Assembly: GCF_014356525.2 (NCBI RefSeq)
Contig: NC_052508.1
Span: 62,210,047-62,274,046 of the forward strand
Length of the DNA stretch: 64,000 nt
Direction of reading: 5' to 3'
From: Nilaparvata lugens
Taxonomy: Eukaryota; Arthropoda; Insecta; Hemiptera; Delphacidae
Shown: piece after piece, positions 45,207 to 57,980 of the stretch
Numbering within the stretch: position 1 is the first letter of the stretch
Layout of the letters: each line of letters starts with the position of its first letter
The notes under the pieces: model-generated
What the model was told of the DNA's origin: nothing
Databases searched by the model: none
Seen by the model: only the letters and a program-made list of their open reading frames with translations
Program-made: the position numbers and the translations under genes

Positions 45207-45583
45207 TGTGAACAGTAGACCTCACGCAGTATTCTCATCCACAAAGTACCTGATTGAAACTTATAATATTATTGTTTTAAAATAGACTGGCTTCTCCACA
45301 CATCTCTGTAATCACTTGTCAACTAATTTATGATGAATAATTCTATAGTCTGATTTTTACTCTAATATTGGCGTATGAAGGAGGCTCCTTTTTCCTTTTA
45401 TTATCCTTGAAATGCAAAATTTCCAAAAATCTTGTATATACATCGACGCGCAATTAAAAAAGGAACAAACCTGTCAAATTTCATGAAAATCTATTACCGC
45501 GTTTCGCCTTAAATGCGCAACATATGAACATTTAAACTTTTAAGCATTAAGAGAAATTCCAAACCGTCGACTTGAATCTTAGA
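45207..45583 (-). repeat. Dispersed repeat, minus-orientation copy
   Basis: It is the inverted partner of 33390-33945 and shares GGCGTATGAAGGAGGCTCCT, TCTATTACCGCGTTTCG and CTTGAATCTTAGA. The middle segment of the 33.6-kb copy is missing or replaced. Confidence 0.8.
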
Positions 45584-46630
45584 GTAAACTTCAAGATCAA
45601 CGTAATAATAGGAAAACATGAGGATGATTTTACAGGGAGAAAAGTAGAAGAAGACAATGATAGAAGTAATGAAGAAGGAGTTGATTAAATACAGAGAATT
45701 TAGCGAGAAAGGTTTGAAACAATATGATAAAAGGAAAAATGAAAAGGATCGAAAAGGAGACGACAAAAAAGAAAATGAAGACTAAGAGACAAAGATAGAC
45801 CAAAATAACTTGATAAAGAATAAGAGGAGCAGTACAAGCAGCCTAATTAAATACGAAACAGTGATTAAAGATTATATTCTTTGTATGGCAGGAACGCGGT
45901 TTGGTCGATGATAAAGGTATCGGCTTCACCGGCTGAAAAAAGTTGGAATAAATCAATCTATAAGAGAAGACGAAAAGTTGTTTGAAGTAGAATCGTCTAC
46001 TCCTCCATCTCCTCCTCCACCTCCACCTCTTTCTTCTTCTTCATCCTCACCTTTTTCTTCTTCTTCTTTCGACAATCTTCCTCTCTTTCTCAGTTCGCGA
46101 ATTGAATGTGAAATCAGGTTGTGTGTTAGCTGCAAGAAATAGTCTGTAATGTCCATTGTTCTTGATCGCTGTTGTCGCCTCCCTGTGGAATTCAAGTTCA
46201 TCACCTTGATTTCACTCCTCCTTCTCCTCCTCCTCCTCCTCCATCTTCGTCATCTCATACCTCTCCTCTTCCTTCATTTCCATCTGTTCATGTCCAACTC
46301 ATGTCTTGCATACTTGAATCGATATGTCACACATAATGTGCTCCCAAATGGGATATCCAATTATTTATGTCTCTTTTGTATTATTTTACAGTTGATTTTT
46401 ACAAGTTGACTTTGTTATTCACAATTGATTTTGTGTCTGGTATTAAACAATGAAAATGTCTTAACGAGTACAGTAGAATTTACTGGTGTGTTTTACTATA
46501 TAAGCGTGATTTCATGCAATCATGATTGATGATTATTTTGTTTGATTTCTGTATTGAGTGAATTGGAAGTTTTTTCACTTTTAAGAATTACTGGAAACAC
46601 CTATAAGTTTGAAAACTCCTAACCGTTGTT
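45584..46630. other. No gene; purine and pyrimidine tracts
   Basis: AG-rich to about 45800, CT-rich at about 46000-46090 and 46210-46280. Nothing coding is supported upstream of the Penelope-like element. Its 5' boundary was not found. Confidence 0.4.
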
Positions 46631-48331
46631 GTGTGGTTCTATAATTCAAATTATTATAGGTACACTTTTTGTGTAGTTGAGAAGGAGATCAGTCACTGGT
46701 ATAAAATAAGGGATAGCTTATCTTTCTACATTTATATTCTCCACATACAACTGGCAAGTAAACTACACAAGGCTGAGTGGGATTTCCTAGACAACAAATG
46801 TAGGGAACAACTTTTTAGGAGATTGAGTGAGAAAACAGTCACTCAAAACAAAAAACTGCAGAAACTTCTCAAAGATCAACATCCGACACTAAATAATAGG
46901 CCTATCATTCAACATCAACACAAGTTTGCTGATAGGGTAGCTAATTTCTCACAAGTCCAATTTTCATCCTCAGAGACAGAGTTACTAGGACGAGGCAACA
47001 AATACAGTAGTCATAGCTATTTAGATAACCAACAACTCGAACGACTAGCATGCAGCATTGATAGCAATTGGGAAGCCTCAAAGAACAAAATACTAACTAA
47101 CAGATGTGCTGACATAATTCTTCAAGAAAAGACAAGGGAACTTCGACCAGAGATCACAAAAACGGCAGACATCATGAAGAATTTAAAGAAGAAGATGAAA
47201 ACCAATGACCTGATGATTTTGAAAGCTGACAAAGGATGCACTACAGTAATAATGGATAAGGACGAATATCTAAGTAAGGTAAACCATTTCATTGCAGATA
47301 ACAATTTTATTGAGATTAACTCCAATCCCACCACCAAAATCAATAGCTTGATTAGAAATAAGTTGACCACCACCACCAAATTATTTAACAAGAAAGAAAC
47401 TAAGTATCTAACAGTTATGAATCCATATCCACCTAGACTTTTCGGTCAACCTAAATTACACAAAACTAATGTTCCTATAAGACCAGTGGTATCTTTTGTT
47501 AATTCCCCCTGCTCCAAATTAGCTCACAAACTGAATAGCACCTTTCGGTCATTAACAGGTTTTCAACCAAAGTTTAGTATTAAAAATTCATTGGAGTTGG
47601 TCAACAATATAAAGCATATTCCTGTTCTATCATCTTATAAACTTGTGTCATTTGATGTTACTAATTTATTCACTAACATTCCGGTGGGAGAAAGTCTTGA
47701 AAGAGCTGAGGAAATAATGAAAGCCTCTATAAATGATCATACACTCAGAGAAGAACTGATAGGATTGATGAAGTTATGCACTCAGCATAATTATTTCAAA
47801 TTTAACAATAGATTTTTTGAACAAAGAGAGGGGTTGGCAATGGGGTCACCCCTCTCACCACTCCTAGCTGAATTATTTATGGATAAGTTAGAAAGTAGAA
47901 TCATTGAAAATAGTAATTTCAAAGATAAAATTGTTTACTGGTTTCGATATGTTGATGATATTATTTGCTTATGGAAAGGAAGTAACAGACAACTAGACAA
48001 TTTTCTTTCCTATCTGAATGGATTACATCAGAGTATAAAATTCACTGTAGAGGTAGAACAGGATTGTGTATTGAATTTTCTAGATTTAAGAATAGATCAT
48101 AGCACTGGTTTTCACAAGTTTTCTATTTTCAGAAAACCAACCCATACTGATGTTATCATTCCTCTTCATTCTTGTCATCCTATTTCTCACAAACTTGCTG
48201 CTTTCAATAGCATGGTCCATAGAGTACTAACAATACCTATGAGCAATCATGATTTTGATATTGAGATCACTAAAATTAAACAGATAGCTGTCACAAATGG
48301 GTATGAAGAAAGTATGGTGACAGATTATTGA
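46631..48331 (+). CDS. Penelope-like retroelement: reverse transcriptase part
   Basis: About 566 codons are open. The frame begins without an ATG (first codon GTG), so the true start is upstream, spliced or lost. Motifs of Penelope-like reverse transcriptases appear in order: GQPKLHKTN and RPVVSF (about residue 285), SFDVTNLFTNIPV (about 338-350), GLAMGSPLSPLLAELFMD (about 400), the catalytic FRYVDDIICLW (about 437-447), NFLDLRI, and FRKPTHTDVIIP followed by SCHP. The enzyme copies the element's RNA at a chromosomal end. The frame stops at 48329-48331 and the endonuclease domain continues in the -1 frame, so a single-base change probably splits one original protein. Confidence 0.93.
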   Translation: MWFYNSNYYRYTFCVVEKEISHWYKIRDSLSFYIYILHIQLASKLHKAEWDFLDNKCREQLFRRLSEKTVTQNKKLQKLLKDQHPTLNNRPIIQHQHKFADRVANFSQVQFSSSETELLGRGNKYSSHSYLDNQQLERLACSIDSNWEASKNKILTNRCADIILQEKTRELRPEITKTADIMKNLKKKMKTNDLMILKADKGCTTVIMDKDEYLSKVNHFIADNNFIEINSNPTTKINSLIRNKLTTTTKLFNKKETKYLTVMNPYPPRLFGQPKLHKTNVPIRPVVSFVNSPCSKLAHKLNSTFRSLTGFQPKFSIKNSLELVNNIKHIPVLSSYKLVSFDVTNLFTNIPVGESLERAEEIMKASINDHTLREELIGLMKLCTQHNYFKFNNRFFEQREGLAMGSPLSPLLAELFMDKLESRIIENSNFKDKIVYWFRYVDDIICLWKGSNRQLDNFLSYLNGLHQSIKFTVEVEQDCVLNFLDLRIDHSTGFHKFSIFRKPTHTDVIIPLHSCHPISHKLAAFNSMVHRVLTIPMSNHDFDIEITKIKQIAVTNGYEESMVTDY

Positions 48332-48873
48332 GTAAAATTAATAGACAAATTTCAATCAATTCTAGCTTTGTAGGCTCAAACTGTGAGGAGAAGACTTGGA
48401 TAACAATCCCATATTTAGGCCTTGTATCTGATAAGATAGGTAGGGAATTGAAGAGGAATGGATTTCATGTTGCTTTCAAGACCAAACCGATTTTAAATAG
48501 TCTATTTAGCTGGAGTAAAGACAAAATTGATATTTGGGATAAAAGCGGGGTGTACAAACTTAAATGTGATGATTGTAATGCTTGTTACGTGGGTCAGACT
48601 GGTAGAAGTTTCAAAAGTAGAATTAAAGAACACATCAGAGATTGGAATAAACAAAATGGGGAATCTAACTTTGCAGAACATTTGATAACAAATAATCACA
48701 AGTTCACAGTTAAGGAGAATGTTGAGTTTCTGCATGTTAATAACAAAGGCAGATCTTTGAATATTCTAGAGGCTTTAGAAATAACAAGAGTAATTAAGGA
48801 AAATCCCCAGTATAGTTTAAATGACCAGATTCATTTCAACCAGTACAACACTACGAATTTAGTTTTATCATAA
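48328..48873 (+). CDS. Penelope-like retroelement: GIY-YIG endonuclease part
   Basis: About 181 codons follow directly from the reverse transcriptase frame, shifted by -1, with no ATG at the junction. The linker (to about residue 70) resembles the usual connector. Then come GVYKLKCDDCNACYVGQTGR (the GIY-YIG pair, here GVY and YVG, with the CxxC insertion typical of these elements), RSFKSRIKEH with the catalytic Arg, HLITNNHKF, and NILEALEITRVI with the probable metal-binding Glu. It nicks target DNA to prime reverse transcription. Coding ends at 48873. The domain is complete, so the copy is young apart from the junction shift. Confidence 0.93.
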   Translation: MSKINRQISINSSFVGSNCEEKTWITIPYLGLVSDKIGRELKRNGFHVAFKTKPILNSLFSWSKDKIDIWDKSGVYKLKCDDCNACYVGQTGRSFKSRIKEHIRDWNKQNGESNFAEHLITNNHKFTVKENVEFLHVNNKGRSLNILEALEITRVIKENPQYSLNDQIHFNQYNTTNLVLS

Positions 48874-48959
48874 ACATGTAAGCATACATTAGTCAATAGT
48901 TTTTGAATTTACATATTTGTTTTCTTGGTTCTTATTTTGTACTAAAAAGTAAATTTTAT

Positions 48960-49160
48960 TATCATGGCGATTCTGTTGCTTAAGCCGCCATTTTGTCACA
49001 CCGTTGAGGGGGAGGAGACTGTCTAGCTAGGCCAATGGCAGGCGTTCATGCCCTCGACCAATAGCAGTACTCGCCTACTAGTATAAATTCTGCTGCTCTT
49101 GTATTTAGTTTTAGTTTATCAGAGATTGACAATGGTGTAGTAACCGACAATTCCCAATAG
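48960..49160 (+). promoter_or_regulatory. Promoter-like segment 3' of the Penelope-like ORF (possible pseudo-LTR)
   Basis: A GC-richer stretch has GGCCAATGG (about 49030), ACCAATAGC (about 49058), and TATAAATTCTGC (about 49082), followed by ATTGACAATGGTGTAGTAACC then GACAATTCC (about 49125-49153). Penelope-like elements often carry their promoter in a terminal repeat, which would place one here. No second copy is seen 5' of the ORF, so this is inference. The last motif could fold as a short stem (GGT/ACC) in a hammerhead-like context. Confidence 0.35.
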
Positions 49161-52100
49161 GATCAATAAGGTTTTGATTGCAAATTCCAGGTCTAGTATT
49201 TTATAATTATTGATATCAAAGTTTCAAAATGGTTTAATCACTGTGTACAAGATAGACCAGATACTGGTTTAATAGGGGCTTTGGAGTTCCTTTAAAGCTT
49301 AGATAGGATTATTGAGAATTCAACACAGGAAGTGGACATATTCTAGGGACATCAAAATCTCAACTTACACCAAATTCCAGAACGAAATTCAATGGAATCT
49401 ATGTCATTTAGTCAAAAATTTGATTGAAAATTAATATTCGTTTCTATAATGCTGTAATTTTTTCTAATCTCACATAAATCAGGATCTCACACCAGAAGTT
49501 CTTTATTAAACACATTTTCTCAATCGTATTCGATATTTATTTATTAATTAATAGATCATTCACTCATCTAAACCCACAATTCCAACTCAGCATCAATCTC
49601 CTTGAATTCCTACTCCATTTCAATGTCTTATTTCAATGCCTCTACTTTTTCTTTTTCTTCTACTAGTATTACCCCTTTATCACCATATTCTACTACTTCT
49701 CATCCTTCTTCCCTTTTCCTTATCCATTAGCATATCTTATTTCAATTCATTTCCTTCCTACTTCATCTTCTCTTCTCCTTTTTCTCATCCGTCTTCCCCT
49801 TTTCCTTTTCCATTCGCATCTTTTCCCATGCCGTTCCTCCCTACTTCATCTTCTTATTCTTCTCCTCCTTCTCACCCTTCCCCATCTCCATTTCCTGTCG
49901 CCATATTGCTCACATTATCAGCATTATGCATTATTACCTCGTGTATTCCTGTTAGGAGTGTCGCCTTCTTACAATCTAATCGCACATAACTAACGATCTT
50001 CAGTCGTAAATAATTTTCAAAATTACCTCCTTCACCTTCTCCCCCCACACTCCCACCTCCTCTTTCTCAAACAACAAATAATCGCCCACGACTTGATTCA
50101 AGTCACCATTCACTGGATACTTCGCGCTTAGCACTGGGGGACTTGAAAATCCATAGTGTACTATTCACTTAACTACACAACTTGAATCCAAACACATAAT
50201 CAATATTGGATGTAATTTATGAATTGTACTCAATACACACACTCTCTCGAGTCCGCGGCTATTATTTTTAATAAGCGTTCGTTCTTAGTACATCATCATT
50301 CATTTCGCTTGAAATACACCAATCCCAACGTATCTATAGACATAGATTTAGTTGAAATAAACATAAGTGTATCTGCGTAATGTATAGGTACACATTATTC
50401 AAGCCAGAATGACATAAACACGTGGAAACTCAATCACACTTTACTTCTTCTTCTCCTTCTTCTCCTCCTCCTTCTTCTCCTCCTCCTTCTTCTTCTTTTT
50501 TTTCTGCTTCTTCTTCTTCTTCTTCTATAAATAGTCCTCTACTGTTTTCTCTCTTTCATCCTATTTGTTTCTTTCCACATTGTCTTCTCATTTTTCCTTC
50601 TCTGCCCTCTTTCTCTTACCCTCCTTCCAAAATGATGTATTGGGACCCAAGTTCCAATGACACCTATTAACCTCACTTTGAAGCATGCTATTTACACGTG
50701 TCTTGTTTCAAGACCAGTCTACTGTTGTATAGAGTTGATTTATATAACCTAGATGTTTGTCAATCGAATGAATTTCAAATTTAATAGATTGAGTTTATAA
50801 ATTCGATTAACAGGTAGGCGCCTACTTATACTGTTTGAATTCTATTCAAAGGTTAACTATAAACCAATAACACTGGAGATTATAATTGGGTAACCACCTG
50901 ATATAAAATGAGTGGCATCCTTAAATTCTAATTAGTAACCAATTAGTTTCTCTTTATTGAATAGGTGGTGGCTTTCATTTATTCCATTCAATCAATGTAA
51001 CGTTCAACATTTTTTTTTAAATTCCAAAAAATGAAGAGTAGATAAAATAAATCATGAAAGAATTTATTAAGATTATTGAAATTACAAGAAATGCAAAAAA
51101 TAGCGAGGTTAAAATGAACATTTTTGATGCCATTAAACTCTGAAGAAATTAGTGAGATATTGTGGTGGATATCGGCGGTTCGTAACGAATCTGAAACTGT
51201 GGGACATGAGAAAATTGATTCCCCATGATCTCTCCCATTACCTTAGCAGACTGCACTATTCAGCAGTTACGATTATTGTCTTATAATTCAGCTAAATAGT
51301 AAATTAATGAAACTCAATTTTTATAATAGTTGTTGAAAATGAACGTTAACTGTTCGAAAGTGATCCAGTCAGTAATTGAACAAATTTCCTTATTTACTCA
51401 AAATTATTGACTGCATGTCGAGTAAAAAACATCAAAAAGTGTATTAATACATCGCAGCTTCGAATGGATCGAGACACCATCTTTTAATAAAAATTTCCAT
51501 TCTGATAAAATTGTGATTTGGATAAAGATAAACTAGTTGACTACATGATATGACTCAAGAAAACTGTAAAAGATCCCAGCAGTTAAATGTATACCAGGTA
51601 GTAGACAGCACCCCAACAAAATACATTCACTAAAAAAAGAGAAGATCAGAGTGTAAATGTGCGAGAAATAGGCGGAGAAAGACTATAAAACTACTGCTCG
51701 TGTCTGCCATATATGTCTGCTCTCCAGTCTGGCTGGTCATACATGATTGATAGATGGCCAGTTGGCTCATATATATGTATATATGACACATGTCCGCCTT
51801 TCGACTCCACCCTCTCACAATCTATCTTCTATACTTATATCCACCTTACCGTACTCTAGTTCCTCATCACAGGTACCTTATACACCACCCAAGTAACATT
51901 TTTTCGTTGAACTATACAAGAATACTTTACATAACTAAACACACTTTACAAAAATAGGTTCAGATATACAGGTATCAGCTCGTACAGGTAAAGCTCCCCT
52001 TACATCGAAAGGATTTTAACAGGTGGTCAGATGAATCTCAAGAGTTAGTCAGTAAGGCAGAAATGGAAAGTAAACCTAGTTGGTCAGTCAATTTTACGAT

Positions 52101-53270
52101 ACAACTTTGTAAGTCCAGTTGGTTAGTCTTCATTCATCTAATGTTCAGTAAGTGGTCGTCGGTAGGACTACTGATGAGTATTAATGATACGGATATTTCG
52201 CAGTGAATCAATAAATAAAAATTCTGTTCTTGTTTTGATTAAACTTTAAATGATTGAATAAGAAGATAGTACTTTACTTTATGTAATCATCTTGATTCAA
52301 AGTTTGTGATAATCATCTTTCATCTCGATTTTGTGTTTTATATCTGATGGAAAATAAAATGTATTCATTTTAATTTGTGAACACTTCTCTTCATTTGTGA
52401 AAATGAGGCAATTTGAAAAAAAAGGACATTCATTTTTCAAGACAGCGCTGAGTTTTATAGCGAGACCAAATACTGAGTAACTTGATTCACTTCAACTACT
52501 CCACTTGGAAATTCACTGATGTAGTGAATATTTGATTTGAACTATAGAGTTCTATATTGAGAGTTGATAATACCTTAGAATTAATAAACATGTGTCAGAC
52601 TTCGAAAATGTGCGGATATTCTTCTCAACACACATTTTGAAAGAAATTCTGCCGATTAATCAGGACTCAAGGAGTTAAGGACTCAATCAGGGACCGTATT
52701 ATTCAGGACTCAAGTGTTTTAATTGCATTCCCGAAGATATAAGGCTGTGTAGCAGCTATAAGTTATTTGTTTCAGAGATAATTAGGACACTGGTAGAGGC
52801 TTGTCCTTATACCATTGAGGAGTGTTTTAGAGCATTCATGTGACTCCATTCTGAAAATTACATGTTGTATGGCACTTGAGCACCGCTCAGAATTGTGGCT
52901 TCACACAACAAAAATATAATAATAATAATAATAATAATTAATCAATCTGGTCAAGTCATAAAAACGTTATTCTAATTCTTCAATTAAATCAATAAGACCA
53001 GAGAGAAGATTTTAACTGATAGAAATATCAAATCAAATACAAGTAATTTAAATATCCTAAATAACTTTTTTGACTTTATCATCACCTAAATTTGGAAGAA
53101 AAATAACACATGGATGGCCTGAGTATTTTATCTACCAATGTAGATAAACACCAGTGCCATATAAATTATCCACATCATTAAAAAAAAAATTTCTATGTAT
53201 TATTTGATAGATCCGATGTAACCGGTCCTTCCTTATTTCAGTCGAAAGTTATTCTATCTTAATTTGTAAG
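49161..53270. other. 4.1 kb without a recognised gene
   Basis: CT-rich tracts lie at about 49630-49890 and 50430-50530, and an (AAT)n run at 52917-52940. The remaining sequence is AT-rich and looks unique. I see no exon with supported splice sites. Confidence 0.4.
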
Positions 53271-53274
53271 AGAA

Positions 53275-53800
53275 GAAGATGAAGGTCATATTTCGTCATC
53301 TTCCAATCATTTCAATGACAGAGAGTTTGAACAACATATGGCGGGAGTGTAAGGAGTCTGTACCTGAGACTGAGAAGTACCAGAGACAAACAAATAGAAT
53401 CCTTAAGCTGCGTACAGATATACGCGCCTCCAACCCGCTCCCCACACGCTTCGCTCTCGTTCCTCCATCGCTCCGCAGTCGCTCCGCCCCCGCTCTGCAG
53501 TCGCACCGATCATGAACGTTACGGGAGGTGTTAGCTCTTCTCGCGTTCCACTCTTGCTCCCCGGTCGATCATCAATCGATCTGCTCGAGTGACGTTCGAT
53601 TGCGGAGCAGAGCGAAAGTCTGTACGCACCTATACATCTCTATGGAAGTACATAGTCATCAGCATTGTAAGAGAAAAACCTCAAGGCCACCTTTCTTCCA
53701 CTCCTAATCAATTAAATGATAGAGAGTTTGAAGGAATAATGAATAAGATGTAAGGAGTTTGTACCCGAGAAGTACATAGTGATGACTGTAACAGGCATAA
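53275..53800 (+). repeat. Duplicated segment interrupted by a MITE
   Basis: The segment GTAAGAGAA...GATAGAGAGTTTGAA...TAAGGAGT(C/T)TGTACC occurs at 53268-53380 and again at 53667-53790. The MITE at 53408-53630 lies between the two copies. Confidence 0.7.
53408..53630. mobile_element. MITE, about 220 bp, GTGCGTACAGA-type ends
   Basis: The left CTGCGTACAGATATACGC and right GCGAAAGTCTGTACGCAC form inverted ends. The interior is GC-richer than its flanks, with CGCTC/GAGCG words. No coding sequence. Confidence 0.7.
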
Positions 53801-54179
53801 GCATGTAGCCTACTGTCACCAATTAATTGTGTGTTGCATAAAACACAAAGCCCAATAGCAAACACCCAAAACAGTCAATCAACTTTGTCTCCAACCTGAG
53901 GACACCTTTTTCAGTCGCAGATCCAATCAATCCCAGGCCAACAATCACATTAGCAATTCCTCGCAACAATAAATACATTCAACAGACCAGATTCACAATG
54001 GCCGAAAAATTCCGAATTTTTTGTAGCGAACCCAAAGCAGTAGAACGTGATATCGTCGCAATTTTTTGCGGCAAATCACATTTCCAGCGAAGCGATTGTA
54101 TCTGACGAGAACGCCAACATTAAGAGCAGTGAGTATTTGCAAGAGTGACATTTATTTATGGGGCTGCGATTCGTTTCAA

Positions 54180-55821
54180 TCGAGTGGTGATTGAGGGAAA
54201 TGAGGAGGTGAAGGTGAAGGAGGGAGAGGAAAAGAAGGAAGAAGAGGAGGAGTAGGAGGAAGAGAAGCGGATGAGAACAAGAGTAATTAAATGAACTAGA
54301 TGATTACCGAGGAACGCACAAGCTTGACAGAAAGGAAAAATATGAGATGACGTAGATGTAGATTAGATTAGAGTTCTTTATCTATGTATGTTACAATATT
54401 TACTGGCTTATACACTAATTTACATAAAAAGACGGTAATGCTAATTATCCAACGAATTTTACAAAGTACAAAGTAAGAAAATTAATCAATGAGAATAAAG
54501 ATTGAATGTAATAATAATTAGAATAAAGATAATATAATATTGTGATGCAACTTCATAAATCGGTGGTGTTTTAAAAAATAATACGATTCTCTGAAAAGGT
54601 TATAGAATAATGCCTTTCCCATCAACACACGACCAGGTGTTTATTCATTATGTTATCAATGTAGATGATAGAACAAGAAAGAGAGGAAGAAGGTGAACAG
54701 GGAGAAGTGGTGCAAGCAGTAAAGGGACGAATATTAGATGATGCACAAGAAATAGGAGAGAAATATGAGTAGAAAAGAAACAAGACAAAGAAAAGAGAGC
54801 GTACGAGAGAAGAAAGAGCAAGATGAAGGCTGAATATGAGGGGTAGTTCAGGTTAATGATGTGGTAAATTGTTAAATCGGGTAATATTCAGAGAAAATAA
54901 TATGAGTGAAAGATATAAGTGGAGAGTAGAGTATAGAGGAAGAAAGGATTGAGATAGTATAGGAGGAATACAATACACTGAACGCCTCTTTCGCAAAAAA
55001 GAGAAGGATATGGAAAAAAATAAATAGAAGGGAGAAGTTTGTAAATTCAGGATAAGGATTGAAGGATCGAGAACAGGGAAAGGTAGTGATAAGGAATGAT
55101 GATGATAAGATAGTACAAGGAGAAGAAAAATAGGAGACAAGAAGAAGGAGAAAAGGGAGCAAATTGGAAGTAAACGAGGATTTGATGGAAGAAGGGTTAA
55201 AAATGATTCAGACAAAGTAAAGAAGATGATAGGTTAAGTGGAACAAAGAAGAAACTTAGAGTGGGAGGAAGTTGAAAGGAGAAGAGAGGAAAAATCAAGG
55301 GACGAAATAGTACAAAAGGAAAGAGGTGAAGGATTATATTTCGACAGAAATTAGTAAGAGGTATGGTGTGAAGGAGAACAGAGACTGGATGAGGATCACG
55401 TAGAAGTAAGGAGAGGAAGGTAAGGAAGAGAAGAAATATGTGATGGAGAAGAGAGAGGAGAAGGATATAAAACTGTACAAAAAAGACGAAGAAGACGTCG
55501 TCTTAAAATGCGATTTCATTAATGAGTGAATTATGTGGCCAGATGTGGTCGAGGCGCTCTGATTGTAGAGAGAGAAGGAAAAAAGAGTGCCTCTGAGAGG
55601 AATGCAAGAGGTGACGCCCTTGTCCTTTTTTCAGAATTTTCCGAATTCTAAATTAAGAGTTGAGTTAATATAATTGATGAGAAGCGGCTGGACGACACTT
55701 GACGGCGTGCGCGGAGGAATGACAAAGAGCAAAGAAACAGAGATTCACAAAGAGAAAAACAACGAAGAAGTATGGTGCGCAGAAAGGAGAATCAGGTGAC
55801 AAAGAAGGATACGAAGATTGA

Positions 55822-55853
<32 letters not shown>

Positions 55854-56090
55854 AGGAGGAGGAGGAGAAGGAGGAGTAGAGGAAGAAAGAGGAGTAGGAT
55901 TTTGAGGAGGAGGGGGAGGATAAGAAGGAGGAGGAGGATGAGGAGAAAATGGGTGATGACGGTGAGGAGTAGATGTTTGACAAGGAGGGGAGGGCGAGGA
56001 AGAGGAGTAGGGGGAGAAGGAGAAGAAGGAGGAGGAAGAAGAGGAGAAGGAGGAGGAGTTGGGGGATGATGATACTATGGATGTATTAGG
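54180..56090. repeat. Purine-rich tract
   Basis: Long AG-rich sequence on plus with a GAA/GGA-rich core at about 55825-56065. Arg/Glu/Gly frames are low complexity. A LINE 3' end (54366-54600) is embedded. Confidence 0.6.
54366..54600 (-). mobile_element. Diverged LINE 3'-UTR-like repeat
   Basis: It contains ACAATATTTACTGGCTTATACAC and TTGTGATGCAACTTCATAAATCGG, matching in order the copies at 8566-8850 and 29941-30236 with clear divergence. Confidence 0.55.
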
Positions 56091-56199
56091 TAGTTATAGG
56101 ACATAACCTAATTATGTATAATATATGGAAAATTTGGAACTAAATTAGTAAATTGAAAAAGTTTTAGGCAATAGCCTGTACTTTTTGTGTTAACCTGAT

Positions 56200-57577
56200 G
56201 CATAAATAAATAAATAAATGAATAAATGAATAAATAAATAATTAAATAAATGATGAATAAATAAATAAATAAATAAAAATAAATAAATATGATTCTATTG
56301 CCGTTAAATTCTTAGAACAATAGGCAAAGTCAAATATTGATTACAGTAAGACAAAAGATAAAATCAAATTTTACAGCAACTGTACATATAAAATTTACAT
56401 TACTGAGTCTCAAAAATAATACAGTACCTAAGTAAACTGTAAGTCAATTGGATTTTTCAAATACATTAATAATATTCATTTGAATGTACAAAACATATTC
56501 CTTACAGCACAACTTGAGCCTTTAGAACAATATATAAATACAAATAGAAACCTCTTAACTCTAAGCAACAATTATTTCACTCTCAAAGAACTCTTCAACA
56601 CTATAAAAAGGATTTATCACAAGCCAATTCAATAATCTCGTCTTAAATTTCTTTTCTGTCTCTAATATTAAATCTGTAGGTAATTTATTGCAAATTTTTA
56701 TACCAAATGTATCATAGCTTTTGGCTGTTTTGGATAACCTATGATAGGGAATATCAATCCTATGATAATTTCTTGTGTTATAGCTATGAGTTTGATGCCT
56801 TAATTTTAAATTGGATGAGTTTTTTTTAACATGCAACGATACAGTATATATGTAAAAATTCACTATTGTCATTATTCTAAGCTGGACGAAAAGAGGCTTA
56901 CAGTGTGCTAGTCTATGAGAATCAGTTAAAACCCTGACCACCTTCTTTTGCAATAATAAAATATTCTCTGCATGACTACTATTTCCCCACAGTAGTATGC
57001 CATATGTTGCAATACTCTGAAAAAAGGCAAAATATATCGATCTCAAATAATTATCTGGAACATGATTTTTCAGTTGTCTGATCAGATAAATCACTCTTGA
57101 AAGTTTGCTTGATATATAATTAATATGAGCTTCCCAAGTCAAATATCTGTCAATGAATATCCCCAGAAATTTTACATCGCTTATTGCATCCACACAATCT
57201 AAGCCACCTCTAAGGGTGAAGTGCATAGTCTGTATTTTATTCTCGTTGAGCATGAAGCCGTTAGCCCTAAACCATGTCGCTGCTTGTATCAGAGTGGTCT
57301 CAGTTAGATTTTTAAGATTTTGAAGGTCAGTACATTTATTGATGAATGTTGTGTCATCAGCATACAGTATTGAACGGCAATTTAGAACAGCAGGAAGGTC
57401 ATTTATCATAAGAATAAAAAGCAATGGCCCGAGAACTGATCCCTGTGGGACACCGAATTTTACACATGCTACATCTGATCTGTTATCTCCAATACACACC
57501 ACTTGTCTACGTCCCACAAGATAAGTTTTAAATAAGCTAATATCTGCTCCACAAACGCCAAAAAATTGAGATTGTTA
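56200..57577 (-). pseudogene. 5'-truncated LINE with reverse transcriptase core (jockey/CR1-like)
   Basis: An open minus frame from about 57570 to the stop at 56561 gives about 335 residues. It includes GVPQGSVLGPLLFILMINDL, the catalytic YADDT (SILYADDTTF), KTQ-like NENKIQTMHF, FLGIFIDRYLTWEAHI, the QKKVVRVL region, HSYNTRNYHRIDIP, and the ending NKLPTDLILETEKKFK with SVEEFFESE. The N-terminal half of the reverse transcriptase and the endonuclease are missing, which is normal 5' truncation. The 3' end is marked by an (ATTT)n tail (plus-strand AAATn at about 56203-56285). The 1-kb frame is uninterrupted, so insertion was recent. Confidence 0.9.
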
Positions 57578-57980
57578 AGAAAAGTGGTGGGAATAGATGA
57601 ATGACAAAATAGTAATAGAAGGGAAGAAAATAAATAATGAGTAAAAGAATAATCTATAATATATAATGTAATAATCCTTTATCTAATTATTAGTTGGTAC
57701 ATAGTTAAGTGACGTTAAGTACCTAATGATATTTCAGAAAGGTATGTAAACATTTGGGGAATCATGCAAAGATGAATTAAACTAGTAAAATCCAGCATGG
57801 ATAATGTTCTAAACTTCTCTACTGATGATGAACATAAATAAGGGACTTCGAATAGTTCCAGATATATCAGCAAATTAGAGATGAAAATTACTGAGAAATT
57901 GCAATTATTCAAATGCCGATGATTTAATAATTTAATTTCATCGAATTTTCATCTAGCTTTTTACCCTGTTGTCCATATTT
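57578..57980. other. No gene seen
   Basis: AT-rich sequence upstream of the LINE truncation point. Confidence 0.4.
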
